DNA from: Pseudemcibacter aquimaris
GTDB lineage: Bacteria > Pseudomonadota > Alphaproteobacteria > Sphingomonadales > Emcibacteraceae
NCBI RefSeq assembly: GCF_028869115.1
Contig: NZ_CP079800.1
Location: 62,001-126,000, forward strand
DNA length: 64,000 nucleotides
Direction: 5' to 3'
This document shows, piece by piece, positions 1 to 8,854 of this stretch. The stretch's first letter is position 1. Each line of letters opens with the position of its first letter. The translations under genes were made by a program, and so were the position numbers. The notes under the pieces were generated by a model. That model did no database searches. It saw only the letters and a list, made by a program, of their open reading frames with translations, and was not told where the DNA came from.

Positions 1-42
1 GAAGATGAGTTTATGCCAATCTTGGAAAGTCTTTCACAATGA
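1..42 (+). CDS. 3' end of an upstream gene, probably ccmG/dsbE (partial)
   Basis: Frame 1 is open from the first base to a TGA at 40-42, giving the last 13 residues of a protein (ending ESLSQ). The stop overlaps the next start in an ATGA arrangement, which indicates translational coupling with ccmH. In cytochrome c maturation operons the gene before ccmH is normally ccmG (thiol:disulfide interchange protein DsbE), so that identity is inferred from position only. Too little sequence is present to confirm it. Confidence 0.4.
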   Translation, partial: EDEFMPILESLSQ

Positions 43-503
43 GAATGTTTGCAAGCCTCATACTTTGGATCATGATGTCATTAACGGTATTGGCTGTTGG
101 TGTTGATGAAAAACGTCTTGCAAATCCGGCTGATGAGGCCCGCGCCCAAGAAATTATGAAACAATTAAGATGTCTGGTCTGTCAAAACCAGTCTGTTGTG
201 GATAGTGACGCAGGTCTTGCCAAGGATATCAGAATTATTGTGCGTGAGCGCGTGGCGCTTGGCGAAGATGAAGCAACAGTGCTTAAATATATGACCGACC
301 GGTATGGTGACTGGGTATTATTGAAACCACCCTTTGACGGTGCGACGGTGATCTTATGGTTATCACCAGCGTTACTGGTGCTGATTGGTTTCTTTTTGGT
401 TTACCGAAATATGAAATCCAGGAAACTTGCGGCGGTGGCGCCACTTTCCGATGATGAAAAAGCAAGGTTAGATGCGCTTTTAAATGATGGGGGTAAGGAA
501 TAA
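39..503 (+). CDS. ccmH: Cytochrome c maturation protein CcmH (CycL)
   Basis: CcmH is a periplasmic, membrane-anchored thiol oxidoreductase that reduces the CxxCH cysteines of apocytochrome c before haem attachment. The 154-residue protein has an N-terminal signal segment (about 1-20), the diagnostic LRCLVCQNQ motif with redox cysteines C45 and C48, and a C-terminal membrane helix at about 103-122. Length is typical of the one-domain form. The start ATG overlaps the upstream stop (ATGA), and the stop overlaps the ccmI start (TAATG), so three ccm genes appear translationally coupled. Confidence 0.95.
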   Translation: MRMFASLILWIMMSLTVLAVGVDEKRLANPADEARAQEIMKQLRCLVCQNQSVVDSDAGLAKDIRIIVRERVALGEDEATVLKYMTDRYGDWVLLKPPFDGATVILWLSPALLVLIGFFLVYRNMKSRKLAAVAPLSDDEKARLDALLNDGGKE

Positions 504-1636
504 TGTATATCGTTGCTCTTGTTGTTCTTAGCCTTATCGCCATTTTATTTCTTTTGGTTCCTTATTACAGGGCAAAAGACGTAAAACTTATCGAAGCACC
601 GGACATCAGTGTCTATAAAGCACAGTTAAAAGAGCTTGCAAATGATCATGCGAGCGGCCTTTTGGATGATGAAGAAGCCGCAAGAACCAAAACAGAAATT
701 GAACGCCGTATTTTAAAGGTCGCGGAAACGGGATCGGTCACATCATTTGATGCACCAAATATGCCGGTCATGATTTCATTGGTGACGATCATTTTATTTT
801 CGGCCGCCTTTTATGCCGTCATCGGTACACCGGGTATGCCTGATTTCCCGATTGAGGATCACAAGGCCGCACAAAGCTCACCGGAAAGGTTAGCTGCACT
901 GGCGGAAACAGATGCTATGATTGACCGCGTAACGGCCCGACTTGCCACCAACCCAGATGAGGTTCAGGGCTGGGCTTATCTCGCCAATTTGGAAATGAGC
1001 AAGGGCAATTTCCAAAATGCAGCGGAGGCACTCTATAACGCGCACTTGCTAGCCCCCGATACATTTGATTATCAGCTTATGTATGCGGAAAGTCTTATTA
1101 TGGCGGCAAATGAACGGGTGACACCGGCGGCACTTATTATTTTAAACGAAGCCGCCAAGAAAGCCCCTGATCATGCAGGACCAAAATATTATCTGGCGTT
1201 GGCGGATTTCCAAAATGGTGATGTTGATGTCGCCCTTGATAAATGGAAAAGCGTTCAAATCGGTCTTGCAGATGATGATCCGTTAATGCCGCTTATCAAT
1301 GTATGGATTAACCGTGCGGAAGTATCACTAGGACTTGCAGAACCACTACCGCAAACACGTGCACCATCGATTACAGCGGAACAAGCCGAAACCATCCAGA
1401 ATATGTCCGAAGATGAACAGGCAGAACTTATTCGTCAAATGGTTATGCAGCTTGCGGATAAGCAAGCAGAAAATCCAACCAACATTGAAGGGTGGATCAG
1501 ACTATCCCGTGCTTATATGGTACTGGGTGAACGTGAACAGGCGATTGCCGCTATGCAATCGGCTGTGGATAATGCACCAGACGGTCAAAAGGCAGCACTT
1601 CAGAAAGAAGTGGAAAAATTAACCATATTAGAGTAG
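503..1636 (+). CDS. ccmI: Cytochrome c biogenesis protein CcmI (CycH), TPR protein
   Basis: CcmI is the apocytochrome c chaperone of the Ccm haem-ligation complex. It binds the C-terminus of apocytochromes through tetratricopeptide repeats and delivers them to CcmFH. The 377-residue protein has an N-terminal membrane helix (about 3-20), a coiled cytoplasmic loop, a second helix near 90-110 (MPVMISLVTIILFSAAFYAV), and TPR-like repeats through the rest (for example GWAYLANLEMSKGNFQNAAEA and GWIRLSRAYMVLGEREQAIAA). It overlaps ccmH by one base and is the last gene of the operon. Confidence 0.9.
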   Translation: MYIVALVVLSLIAILFLLVPYYRAKDVKLIEAPDISVYKAQLKELANDHASGLLDDEEAARTKTEIERRILKVAETGSVTSFDAPNMPVMISLVTIILFSAAFYAVIGTPGMPDFPIEDHKAAQSSPERLAALAETDAMIDRVTARLATNPDEVQGWAYLANLEMSKGNFQNAAEALYNAHLLAPDTFDYQLMYAESLIMAANERVTPAALIILNEAAKKAPDHAGPKYYLALADFQNGDVDVALDKWKSVQIGLADDDPLMPLINVWINRAEVSLGLAEPLPQTRAPSITAEQAETIQNMSEDEQAELIRQMVMQLADKQAENPTNIEGWIRLSRAYMVLGEREQAIAAMQSAVDNAPDGQKAALQKEVEKLTILE

Positions 1637-1752
1637 AATCCGATTCTATCGCCGCAGAAAAGTGGCATTCCCGATAAGGCAGAAAGTCAGAATGATATCG
1701 GCTATCAAGTATTTTTGGTGGGCTGATGATGATTTTTGTGTTGGAATGATTT

Positions 1753-2151
1753 ATGAAAGTAGGACCAGAGCAACAATCGCTCGTATCGTTATCATCGTTA
1801 ATTGATGCTGCCAAACAGCAGCAACAGGTGAACCGCGAAAACCAGCAAGAAAAGAAGCTGAACGAGGAAAATTCCCGTGATGCTCGTATTGCTGCGCGTA
1901 AGCAAGAACGTCAGGAACTCATTCAACAAAATAGAAATGCTTTACAAAAAGCACAAACAGAACTTAAACAGCGTAATCTGGCTGCATTAAGCGCTGAATA
2001 TGAACCAACGGAAATTACAAGTACGGATGCCTCCGATGAAACGGAAAGCCCGATTAATATCAATTTCCGTGAAAGCCTTGGTTCAACAGGCCGTGCACCA
2101 GGCCAGCCGGAATTTCAAAAACTGGGTCAGATCATTAATATTCTGGTTTAA
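1753..2151 (+). CDS. Uncharacterised polar, coiled-coil-rich protein (132 aa)
   Basis: I do not recognise the family. The protein has no signal peptide or membrane helix. Residues about 15-80 are very rich in Gln, Glu, Lys and Arg and should form a long helix or coiled coil. The last 20 residues (GRAPGQPEFQKLGQIINILV) are Gly/Pro-containing then hydrophobic, and look like a conserved tail. It lies 116 bp after ccmI, so it may have its own promoter. Its TAA stop interlocks with the stop of the convergent yciB gene (4-bp tail-to-tail overlap). Composition and a clear ATG support a real gene, but function is unknown. Confidence 0.6.
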   Translation: MKVGPEQQSLVSLSSLIDAAKQQQQVNRENQQEKKLNEENSRDARIAARKQERQELIQQNRNALQKAQTELKQRNLAALSAEYEPTEITSTDASDETESPININFRESLGSTGRAPGQPEFQKLGQIINILV

Positions 2152-2759
2152 TCGTCCACATTTTCTTCTTCGATTTGATGCTTCATCATAACAGGCACTT
2201 GCGTAAATGCGAATACAAAACTCAGAGGTATAAACAACCACAACTTAGCCCATAACCAATCCGCAAAAGAGAAATTGCGCCAAATTATTTCATTTAATAT
2301 TGCGCAAATAAGAAAGTATATTCCCCAGTTTCGGCTTAATATAAGCCAACCTTCGTCTTTCATAGGAGGAAGGCCCATTTTAAAAACGTTTTTTAGAAAT
2401 GCTTTTTTCCCCAATACGCCCCCTAGAAGTACAGTCGCAAAAATTCCATATAAAACAGTGGGTTTAATTTTCATGAAAAACTCATCATCAAAATAGATAG
2501 ACAAAGCACCAAAGAATCCTACTAATGCACCTGATGCCAAAAGCATTCTGGATATTTTTCCTAAATAAATTTTTGATGCGATTAGAGATATTGCCATTGC
2601 TATCATAAAGACTTTGATCGCAGGAACGGCACCGCCCATTCCGTTCTCATCCGAATAATGTTTGTTGGCCCAGATAAAGACGAAAACTGGTCCAATTTCA
2701 ATTAGCAACTTAATGAACTGTTGTTTAACATCTTGTTCTTGGTTTGGAAGATTGCTCAT
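2148..2759 (-). CDS. yciB: Inner-membrane septation protein YciB (IspZ/septation protein A family)
   Basis: YciB-family proteins are polytopic inner-membrane proteins linked to cell-envelope synthesis and septation. The 203-residue protein shows the family hallmarks: an N-terminal ELGPVFVFIWAN-like segment (here IEIGPVFVFIWANKHY), about five hydrophobic helices, the conserved NWGIYFLICAILNEIIWR region, and an FAFTQVPVMMKH-like C-terminus. It lies 10 bp downstream of ftsY in a minus-strand mtaB-ftsY-yciB operon. This arrangement recurs in alphaproteobacteria, often close to ccm genes as seen here. Confidence 0.9.
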   Translation of the reverse strand: MSNLPNQEQDVKQQFIKLLIEIGPVFVFIWANKHYSDENGMGGAVPAIKVFMIAMAISLIASKIYLGKISRMLLASGALVGFFGALSIYFDDEFFMKIKPTVLYGIFATVLLGGVLGKKAFLKNVFKMGLPPMKDEGWLILSRNWGIYFLICAILNEIIWRNFSFADWLWAKLWLFIPLSFVFAFTQVPVMMKHQIEEENVDD

Positions 2760-2769
2760 CTAATACCCT

Positions 2770-3711
2770 TTAATTTATTTCCACGCCCACAAGCATTTTT
2801 GAAAAATCATTTGGATCAAATGCTTGTAAGTCGTCAATACTTTCGCCAACGCCGATCGCATGGATTGGTAATTTAAATTTTTCTGCACATGCCACAAGAA
2901 CACCACCACGGGCGGTGCCGTCAAGCTTGGTCATGATCAGTCCGCTTACACCCGCCATTTCCATGAATACTTCTGTTTGAAGAACCGCATTTTGACCTGT
3001 AGTCGCATCAAGGATCAGAACCGTATCATGCGGTGCATCTTCATCGAATTTATGAATGACGCGGACGATTTTTTTAAGCTCATCCATCAGATGGCTTTTA
3101 TTTTGTAATCGCCCTGCTGTATCAATTAGCAGAATATCTGTATTTGAATTTTTGGCTTGCTCAAGCGCGTCATATGCAAGTCCTGCTGCATCACACCCTT
3201 CTTTACCGCTGACCACGGAAACATCATTACGGTCGCCCCAGACCTTAAGCTGTTCAACGGCCGCTGCACGGAATGTATCACAGGCGGCAAGCATGACTGA
3301 TTTGCCGTCATTTTTAAATTGTTTCGCAAGCTTGCCGATGGTGGTGGTTTTACCGGCACCATTGACACCGACCATTAAAATAACATGCGGGCTATTTTCT
3401 GAATTGATCACCAGTGGTTTGGCGACATTTTCCATAATTTCACCAATTTCTTCGGCGAGGGCTTGTTGAACCTCTTCCGCGGAAATGGATTTATCAAAAC
3501 GGTTTTTTGATAGGCGGTCACAGACACGTGCGCTTACCGAAACACCAAGATCAGACATGATCAGCAGGTCTTCTAATTCCTCTAATGTCGAGGCATCAAG
3601 ACGTTTTTTGGTAAAAATCCCCGTGATCCCTTCGGTAAGGGCGTTTGAGCTTTTCTTTAGTCCCTGCTTAAGGCGACCAAACCAGCTTAATTTTTTTTCT
3701 TCTTCAGACAT
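2770..3711 (-). CDS. ftsY: Signal recognition particle receptor FtsY
   Basis: FtsY is the membrane-associated SRP receptor GTPase that pairs with Ffh to deliver ribosome-nascent-chain complexes to the translocon. The 313-residue protein has the N domain (about 1-100) and the G domain with P-loop GVNGAGKTTT (from G115), DTFRAAAVEQL, DTAGRLQNKSHLMDEL and TKLDGTARGG. It lacks the long acidic A domain of the E. coli protein, as is usual in alphaproteobacteria. It overlaps mtaB by 8 bp. Its partner gene ffh is encoded about 4.7 kb away at 7432-8793. Confidence 0.97.
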   Translation of the reverse strand: MSEEEKKLSWFGRLKQGLKKSSNALTEGITGIFTKKRLDASTLEELEDLLIMSDLGVSVSARVCDRLSKNRFDKSISAEEVQQALAEEIGEIMENVAKPLVINSENSPHVILMVGVNGAGKTTTIGKLAKQFKNDGKSVMLAACDTFRAAAVEQLKVWGDRNDVSVVSGKEGCDAAGLAYDALEQAKNSNTDILLIDTAGRLQNKSHLMDELKKIVRVIHKFDEDAPHDTVLILDATTGQNAVLQTEVFMEMAGVSGLIMTKLDGTARGGVLVACAEKFKLPIHAIGVGESIDDLQAFDPNDFSKMLVGVEIN

Positions 3712-4987
3712 CCATTACTTCCGTTATCAATATACCATCTTGATAGCCCGTCACGCGTGCTTTGGCAATATGGCCTGTTGGGATATTGCCCATAATTTTT
3801 GCCGGTGCAAAATGTTCCGTGTGGCCAATGACAGCATTTTGATTTTTAAGTGGTTTTTCCACCAAAATACTGACTTCTTGACCCACTTGAGAGGACAGAA
3901 GATTTCTAACCTTTTCTTCGCCAAGCGCTCTTAATCTTCCGGCGCGTTCTTTACGGATGCTTTTGTCCATCTGCGGCATTTTTGCTGCTGGCGTGCCTTC
4001 GCGTTCGGAATAGGGGAACACATGCAGATATGTCAGATTGCAATCTTCCACTAATTTTAGTGAATTTTGAAACATTTCTTCTGTTTCCGTGGGAAATCCC
4101 GCGATGATATCGGCGCCAAAAACCACGTCAGGGCGGGCAGCGAGCACACGATTGCAAAATTCAATGGAATCCTCACGGGTGTGGCGGCGTTTCATGCGTT
4201 TTAGGATCATATTATCGCCAGCCTGTAATGATAAATGCAGATGCGGCATCATGCGTTTGTCGCTTGTGATAATATCAAATAACGCTTCGTCCGTTTCAAT
4301 ACTATCAATGGAACTAAGGCGTAATCGTTCAAGGTCCGGCACATTGGTGAGAACTTTTTCACATAATGATCCAAGTGTTGCATTACCAGGCAGGTCAGGA
4401 CCATATGATGTGATATCAACGCCTGTGATGATCACTTCTTTGTAACCGTTATCCACCAATCGTTTAATTTGATCTATTACTTCGCCTGCCGGAACAGAAC
4501 GGCTGTTACCACGGCCATAAGGAATGATGCAAAATGTGCAGCGATGGTCGCAGCCATTTTGTACCTGAACGAAAGCACGGGATCGTTCCTCAAACCCATC
4601 GATTAAGTGAGGGGCGGTTTTCTTAACCGACATAATGTCATTGACCGCGACCTTTTCAGAATTTGATAAACCAAAATCCTGATAACTTTTTGAGTCCAGT
4701 TTTTCCTCGTTGCCGATGATGCGGTCAACCTCATCCATTCCGGCAAATTGCGCAGGATCGATCTGCGCGGCACAGCCGGTTACAATGATTTCTGCATCCG
4801 GGTTATCGCGGCGCATGCGTCTGATGGATTGTTTGGCCTGACGGGTGGCTTCTGCGGTCACGGCACAGGTATTGAAAATGACAGCATTATTTAACCCCGC
4901 CTGGGCGGCGTTGTTTTTAATAATTTCTGATTCATATGTGTTTAGCCTGCACCCAAAGGTGACGACCTCTGTTTTCCTGTCGCTCAT
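3704..4987 (-). CDS. mtaB: tRNA t6A37 methylthiotransferase MtaB
   Basis: MtaB is a radical-SAM enzyme that converts t6A to ms2t6A at tRNA position 37. The 427-residue protein has the N-terminal UPF0004 domain, whose three cysteines bind the auxiliary cluster (C13 in TFGCRLN, C41 in NTCAV, C72 in TGCAAQ). The radical-SAM motif is C146-x3-C150-x2-C153 in NGCDHRCTFC, followed by IPYGRGNSRS, and a C-terminal TRAM-like region comes last. The FGCRLN and NTCAVT motifs favour MtaB over MiaB or RimO. First gene of the mtaB-ftsY-yciB operon. Confidence 0.95.
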   Translation of the reverse strand: MSDRKTEVVTFGCRLNTYESEIIKNNAAQAGLNNAVIFNTCAVTAEATRQAKQSIRRMRRDNPDAEIIVTGCAAQIDPAQFAGMDEVDRIIGNEEKLDSKSYQDFGLSNSEKVAVNDIMSVKKTAPHLIDGFEERSRAFVQVQNGCDHRCTFCIIPYGRGNSRSVPAGEVIDQIKRLVDNGYKEVIITGVDITSYGPDLPGNATLGSLCEKVLTNVPDLERLRLSSIDSIETDEALFDIITSDKRMMPHLHLSLQAGDNMILKRMKRRHTREDSIEFCNRVLAARPDVVFGADIIAGFPTETEEMFQNSLKLVEDCNLTYLHVFPYSEREGTPAAKMPQMDKSIRKERAGRLRALGEEKVRNLLSSQVGQEVSILVEKPLKNQNAVIGHTEHFAPAKIMGNIPTGHIAKARVTGYQDGILITEVMDV

Positions 4988-5037
4988 ATGGCCTTATATG
5001 GGCGTGTTTGATGAAATGTCCAGTGGATTCGGCGTTT

Positions 5038-6483
5038 TCAGCCAAAAATAACCGGAACCAATAGATAACTTGAACCCGTTATGGCGAAAATAGCGAATAA
5101 ATTCAGGCGGAACCCTGCATTGGCCATTTGCGGTATGGTGACTTCGCCACTGGAATAAACAACCGCATTGGGGGCGGTCGCGACGGGTAACATAAATGCA
5201 CAGCTTGCTGATACTGCGACGGGTACAAACAACATCATTGGGTCAATGCCTGTTGCAACGGAAAGCGCCCCAAGAATAGGCAGCAACGTGGCCACAGTCG
5301 CCGTATTACTGGTTAGTTCGGTTAAAAATACGACCAGCGCTACAAGAATTAAAACGATAAAGATCAGTTCCAATGAACCAATGGCACCAAGTTCATTGCC
5401 GATCCAAACAGCAAGGCCAGTTGATTTAACGGCCGCAGCAAGGCTTAATCCACCACCAAACAGTAATAATACACCCCACGGAATGGTATCGGCCGTTTTC
5501 CAGTTTAATAGTGTCGCGTGCTTTTGGTCTTTTGCACCCGCAGGAATCATGAACATGATCATGGCGCCACCAACGGAAATAAGCGCGTCACTTAACCATG
5601 GAAGTATTCCCAATTCATTTTGAATAGGTGTTCTGAATATCCAGCAGCTGGCAACAAAAGCAAATGTCAGCGCCATGCGTTTTTCCGGAGTTGTCATTGG
5701 ACCCATTTCATCCAGTTCTTCTTGCAATAAATCCTGCGCTACTGAATTGGCATCCAGTTTAAAGGGATATGCCCATTTGGTCAGAACAAAAATCGCCACA
5801 GGCAACATAATCAGAATAGCCGGAACACCAAACATCATCCAGGAAAGGAAACTAACATCAATATTGTATGTTTCTTTCATAAAGGCAACCACAAGCAGGT
5901 TAGGCGGCGTACCAATCGGCGTGCCAAAGCCGCCAATATTGGCACCATAGGCAACCCCAAGGACAAGACATAATGTAAAGCCATACGTCTGTTCTGTTTT
6001 TTCTTTTACAACTTCGCTGGCAAGGGAAATGGCAATCGGCAACATCATGATGGTGCTGGCTGTATTACTGATCCACATGGAAATCATCGACGTAACACCC
6101 ATGAATCCACCGATCAGGGCCGTAGGGTTATTACCAACCCGAACCAGAACCATAAGCGCGATACGGCGATGAAGATTCCAACGCGCCAAAGCCGTTGCCA
6201 TAATAAATCCACCCATCAGCAGAAAAATCGTCGGTGCTGCATAAGGGGCGGTCGCCGCACCAATGCTCGATATTCCAAGCATAGGGAAACAAACAATGGG
6301 AAGCAGTGATGTAATCGGAACGGGTAATGCTTCTGTTGACCACCAACAGGCAAGAAGAACAGTAACCGCGGCAACGCGCCATGCGCTGATGCTCATGCCA
6401 TCAGGCGCGGGTAGTATGAGCATGATGATAAAAAGCATCATGCCCAACAGCATATAAACGTTCTTTGCCCCGATTTTTTCCAT
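5038..6483 (-). CDS. DASS/SLC13-family sodium:anion symporter
   Basis: Members of this family import di- and tricarboxylates, or sometimes sulfate, with sodium across the inner membrane. The 481-residue protein has about 11-12 hydrophobic helices and two family signature regions: NTASTIMMLPIAISLA with GFGTPIGTPPNLLVV in the first half, and ELTSNTATVATLLPILGALS with PVATAPNAVVYSSG in the second. The SNT and SNTA motifs are the substrate/sodium hairpin signatures. The substrate cannot be read from sequence, though C4-dicarboxylates are most likely. It stands alone, 51 bp upstream of the mtaB start and in the same direction. Confidence 0.85.
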   Translation of the reverse strand: MEKIGAKNVYMLLGMMLFIIMLILPAPDGMSISAWRVAAVTVLLACWWSTEALPVPITSLLPIVCFPMLGISSIGAATAPYAAPTIFLLMGGFIMATALARWNLHRRIALMVLVRVGNNPTALIGGFMGVTSMISMWISNTASTIMMLPIAISLASEVVKEKTEQTYGFTLCLVLGVAYGANIGGFGTPIGTPPNLLVVAFMKETYNIDVSFLSWMMFGVPAILIMLPVAIFVLTKWAYPFKLDANSVAQDLLQEELDEMGPMTTPEKRMALTFAFVASCWIFRTPIQNELGILPWLSDALISVGGAMIMFMIPAGAKDQKHATLLNWKTADTIPWGVLLLFGGGLSLAAAVKSTGLAVWIGNELGAIGSLELIFIVLILVALVVFLTELTSNTATVATLLPILGALSVATGIDPMMLFVPVAVSASCAFMLPVATAPNAVVYSSGEVTIPQMANAGFRLNLFAIFAITGSSYLLVPVIFG

Positions 6484-6507
6484 ACCCTATACCCTGATAC
6501 TTTGTTC

Positions 6508-7209
6508 TTAGTACATATGAAGTACTGCACTTACCAGGATGCGGGATGTTTTTGGTTTGAATGTAAATTCGTCTGACCCGTCGCGGTAAACGGCGTCATT
6601 CACGCTTTGACGGGTATATTCAGCACGTAACGCGATGTTTTCCATAATGGCAACTTCAACACCACCACCATATTGGAAGGCTGTCACACGTGTATTATAA
6701 TCAAGACGATCCGCGCGCTGTTCATTAACACCTTTGGATTTCAGGTTTAGACCAGAATAACCAATCAAACCGAATACTAGTGCCTTATCGGCAAGTGTGA
6801 AGCCGACACGGCCATTGATATCGAATGTATTACTTTTATTGATTTTAATGGTATTTGATCCATCCGAATAAATGGAATGTCCTTTATCGATGATAAAAGC
6901 CGCCTCAGCACCAAGATAAAGTGGACCATAATTTAGGCCGTATCCCGCAAGCATTCCGGCACCATAACTGTCTTTTGATGTGCCGCTGGTAATGCCGGTA
7001 AAATTACTTGGAAAATCATCGTTCGGTTTTTCAAGGTAAGAAGCCGTCGTTTCGAATGTGTTTTTGGTTGTCACCAGGCCTAAATAAAGGCCTTCAAATG
7101 GACTGCCATCCGGTCCAGCAAGCGCTGGTGAAATTGTAAGATAGGAAATAGCAGATATCATTAATATTTTAATGGTTTTCAGGTTCATTGGTCTGTTGTC
7201 CATGATCAT
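6508..7209 (-). CDS. Outer-membrane beta-barrel protein (OmpA/Opa-like barrel)
   Basis: The protein begins with a Sec signal peptide ending in SPALA/GPDG. It continues as alternating amphipathic strands with recurring YLG, GRVGF and ALRAEYTRQ segments and a terminal aromatic residue (LVSAVLHMY), typical of small 8-stranded barrels. ALRAEYTRQSVNDAVY resembles the last strands of alphaproteobacterial Omp25/porin-family proteins. The start is uncertain: ATG at 7209, 7203 or 7188 are possible, and 7188 gives the cleanest signal peptide (MNLKTIKILMISAIS). No function beyond outer-membrane location can be assigned. Confidence 0.75.
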   Translation of the reverse strand: MIMDNRPMNLKTIKILMISAISYLTISPALAGPDGSPFEGLYLGLVTTKNTFETTASYLEKPNDDFPSNFTGITSGTSKDSYGAGMLAGYGLNYGPLYLGAEAAFIIDKGHSIYSDGSNTIKINKSNTFDINGRVGFTLADKALVFGLIGYSGLNLKSKGVNEQRADRLDYNTRVTAFQYGGGVEVAIMENIALRAEYTRQSVNDAVYRDGSDEFTFKPKTSRILVSAVLHMY

Positions 7210-7266
7210 TAGAACTAAAATTTATGACATCATATTACATTTTTTAAAGCCACCGTAAACAATAAC

Positions 7267-7295
7267 TTGACTCTTACGGGGAATCCTCATATTTT
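7267..7295 (+). promoter_or_regulatory. Putative sigma-70 promoter of the ffh operon
   Basis: TTGACT (7267-7272) and TATTTT (7290-7295) are separated by exactly 17 bp. They match 5 of 6 and 4 of 6 consensus positions. Transcription would start near 7302, leaving a leader of about 130 nt before ffh. Confidence 0.4.
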
Positions 7296-7342
7296 CCGCT
7301 CGTTCCCGAATGGATCGTACATAATATGTGTCCAAGGATACC

Positions 7343-7372
7343 CACCAGTCAGCGAAGGTTCGCCCACTGGTG
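7343..7372 (+). other. Hairpin in the ffh leader
   Basis: CACCAGT (7343-7349) pairs with ACTGGTG (7366-7372). Inside it, after a 2x2 internal loop, GCGA (7352-7355) pairs with TCGC (7360-7363) around an AGGT tetraloop. The following TGTTTGTGTT is only weakly U-rich, so a terminator is possible but not convincing. It lies 59 bp before the ffh start codon. Confidence 0.45.
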
Positions 7373-7431
7373 TGTTTGTGTTATGAAAAATTCATTAGGC
7401 AAATTTAAGGCAACTAAAAATAGAGAGCGAT

Positions 7432-8793
7432 ATGTTCGATAGTTTAAGTGATAAACTTGGTGGTATATTTGATAAGCTGAAACAGCGTGGTTCATTAAGT
7501 GAATCCCATGTTGATGAAGCCATGCGTGAAGTGCGTCTTGCACTTCTTGAAGCGGATGTTGCCTTACCTGTTGTTAAAAACTTTATTTCCAAGGTTAAAG
7601 AAGCCGCAGTTGGTCAAGAGGTTGTGAAATCTGTGACCCCAGGCCAGATGGTTGTTAAAATTGTTAATGACCAACTTGTTGAAATGCTTGGTGGTGATGC
7701 GCAGACGATTGATCTAAATGCGCCGTCGCCTGTTCCAATGCTGATGGTTGGTCTTCAGGGTTCTGGTAAAACAACATCGACCGCGAAAATTGCCAAACGC
7801 CTTAAAGATAAGAATAAGAAAAAAGTTCTTATGGCGTCCCTTGACGTTCAACGTCCAGCGGCGATGGAACAGCTTGAAATACTTGGTAAACAAATTGATG
7901 TAGCGACACTTCCGATTATCCCGGGCCAAATGCCGGTTGATATCGCGAATCGCGCCATGACAGCTGCGAAACTTCAGGGTTTTGATGTTGTGATGCTTGA
8001 TACAGCGGGTCGTTTGCATGTTGACCAAAGCCTTATGGCAGAGGTTGTCGCGGTACGTAACGCCGTAAACCCACATGAAACGCTTCTTGTTGTTGATGCC
8101 TTAACCGGTCAGGACGCAGTGAATGTGGCGGAACAGTTTGGTGATCAGGTTGGTGTAACCGGTGTGATCCTAACCCGTATGGACGGTGATGGTCGTGGTG
8201 GTGCCGCGCTTAGTATGCGTGCGGTTACTGGAAAACCGATCAAGCTTGTCGGTGTCGGCGAAAAAATCGAAGACATGGAAGAATTCCATCCGGAACGTGT
8301 TGCATCACGTATTCTCGGGATGGGCGATGTGGTTTCACTCGTTGAAAAAGCCGCGGAAACCATTGAGGCTGAAGAAGCCGAAAAAATGATCAAAAAGATG
8401 AAGAAGGGAAGATTTGATTTTGATGATCTTCGTTCCCAGCTTCAGCAAATGAAAAAAATTGGCGGAATGGGCAGTATTCTTGGCATGCTTCCTGGTCTTG
8501 GCAAAATGCAAAAGCAAATGGCCGCCGCCAAGGTTGATGACAAGGTTCTACTAAGACAGGAAGCCATCATTAACAGTATGACACCAAAAGAACGCGCCAA
8601 TCCGAAACTAATGAATGCATCACGTAAAAAACGTATTGCAGCAGGGGCGGGCGTCAGCGTTCAGGATGTCAACAAGTTGATGAAAATGCAAAAGCAAATG
8701 GCAACCATGATGAAGAAATTAGGCAAACAGGGCGGACGCATGCCGATGCCCGGACAATTGCCGCCTGGAATGGATGGTTTGCTTCCGAAATAA
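7432..8793 (+). CDS. ffh: Signal recognition particle protein Ffh (SRP54)
   Basis: Ffh is the GTPase and signal-sequence-binding subunit of bacterial SRP. The 453-residue protein has the NG domain with P-loop GLQGSGKTT (from G107), DVQRPAAMEQLEILG, DTAGRLHVDQSLM and TRMDGDGRGGAALS. A Met-rich M domain follows, including GGMGSILGMLPGLGKM and SMTPKERANPKLMNASRKKRIAAGAG, which bind signal peptide and 4.5S RNA. It heads the classic ffh-rpsP-rimM-trmD-rplS gene order. Confidence 0.98.
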   Translation: MFDSLSDKLGGIFDKLKQRGSLSESHVDEAMREVRLALLEADVALPVVKNFISKVKEAAVGQEVVKSVTPGQMVVKIVNDQLVEMLGGDAQTIDLNAPSPVPMLMVGLQGSGKTTSTAKIAKRLKDKNKKKVLMASLDVQRPAAMEQLEILGKQIDVATLPIIPGQMPVDIANRAMTAAKLQGFDVVMLDTAGRLHVDQSLMAEVVAVRNAVNPHETLLVVDALTGQDAVNVAEQFGDQVGVTGVILTRMDGDGRGGAALSMRAVTGKPIKLVGVGEKIEDMEEFHPERVASRILGMGDVVSLVEKAAETIEAEEAEKMIKKMKKGRFDFDDLRSQLQQMKKIGGMGSILGMLPGLGKMQKQMAAAKVDDKVLLRQEAIINSMTPKERANPKLMNASRKKRIAAGAGVSVQDVNKLMKMQKQMATMMKKLGKQGGRMPMPGQLPPGMDGLLPK

Positions 8794-8854
8794 GCAGGCT
8801 TTCTGAAAATATTAAAACCAATTAAACGATTTAAATAAGCTAAAGGAAAATTAA

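Larger units (their letters stand above)
7210..7431. other. Intergenic region carrying the ffh promoter and leader
   Basis: This 222-bp gap separates the divergent outer-membrane barrel gene and ffh. It holds a good sigma-70-like promoter at 7267-7295 and a hairpin at 7343-7372. The predicted ffh leader is therefore about 130 nt. I looked for a 4.5S/SRP RNA here because of the neighbouring ffh, but the conserved GGAAGGAAGCAGCC-type domain IV is absent. Confidence 0.5.

Noticed and set aside
7302-7431. Possible 4.5S SRP RNA gene upstream of ffh
   Set aside because: The region folds partly, but the conserved domain IV bases expected in every SRP RNA are absent.
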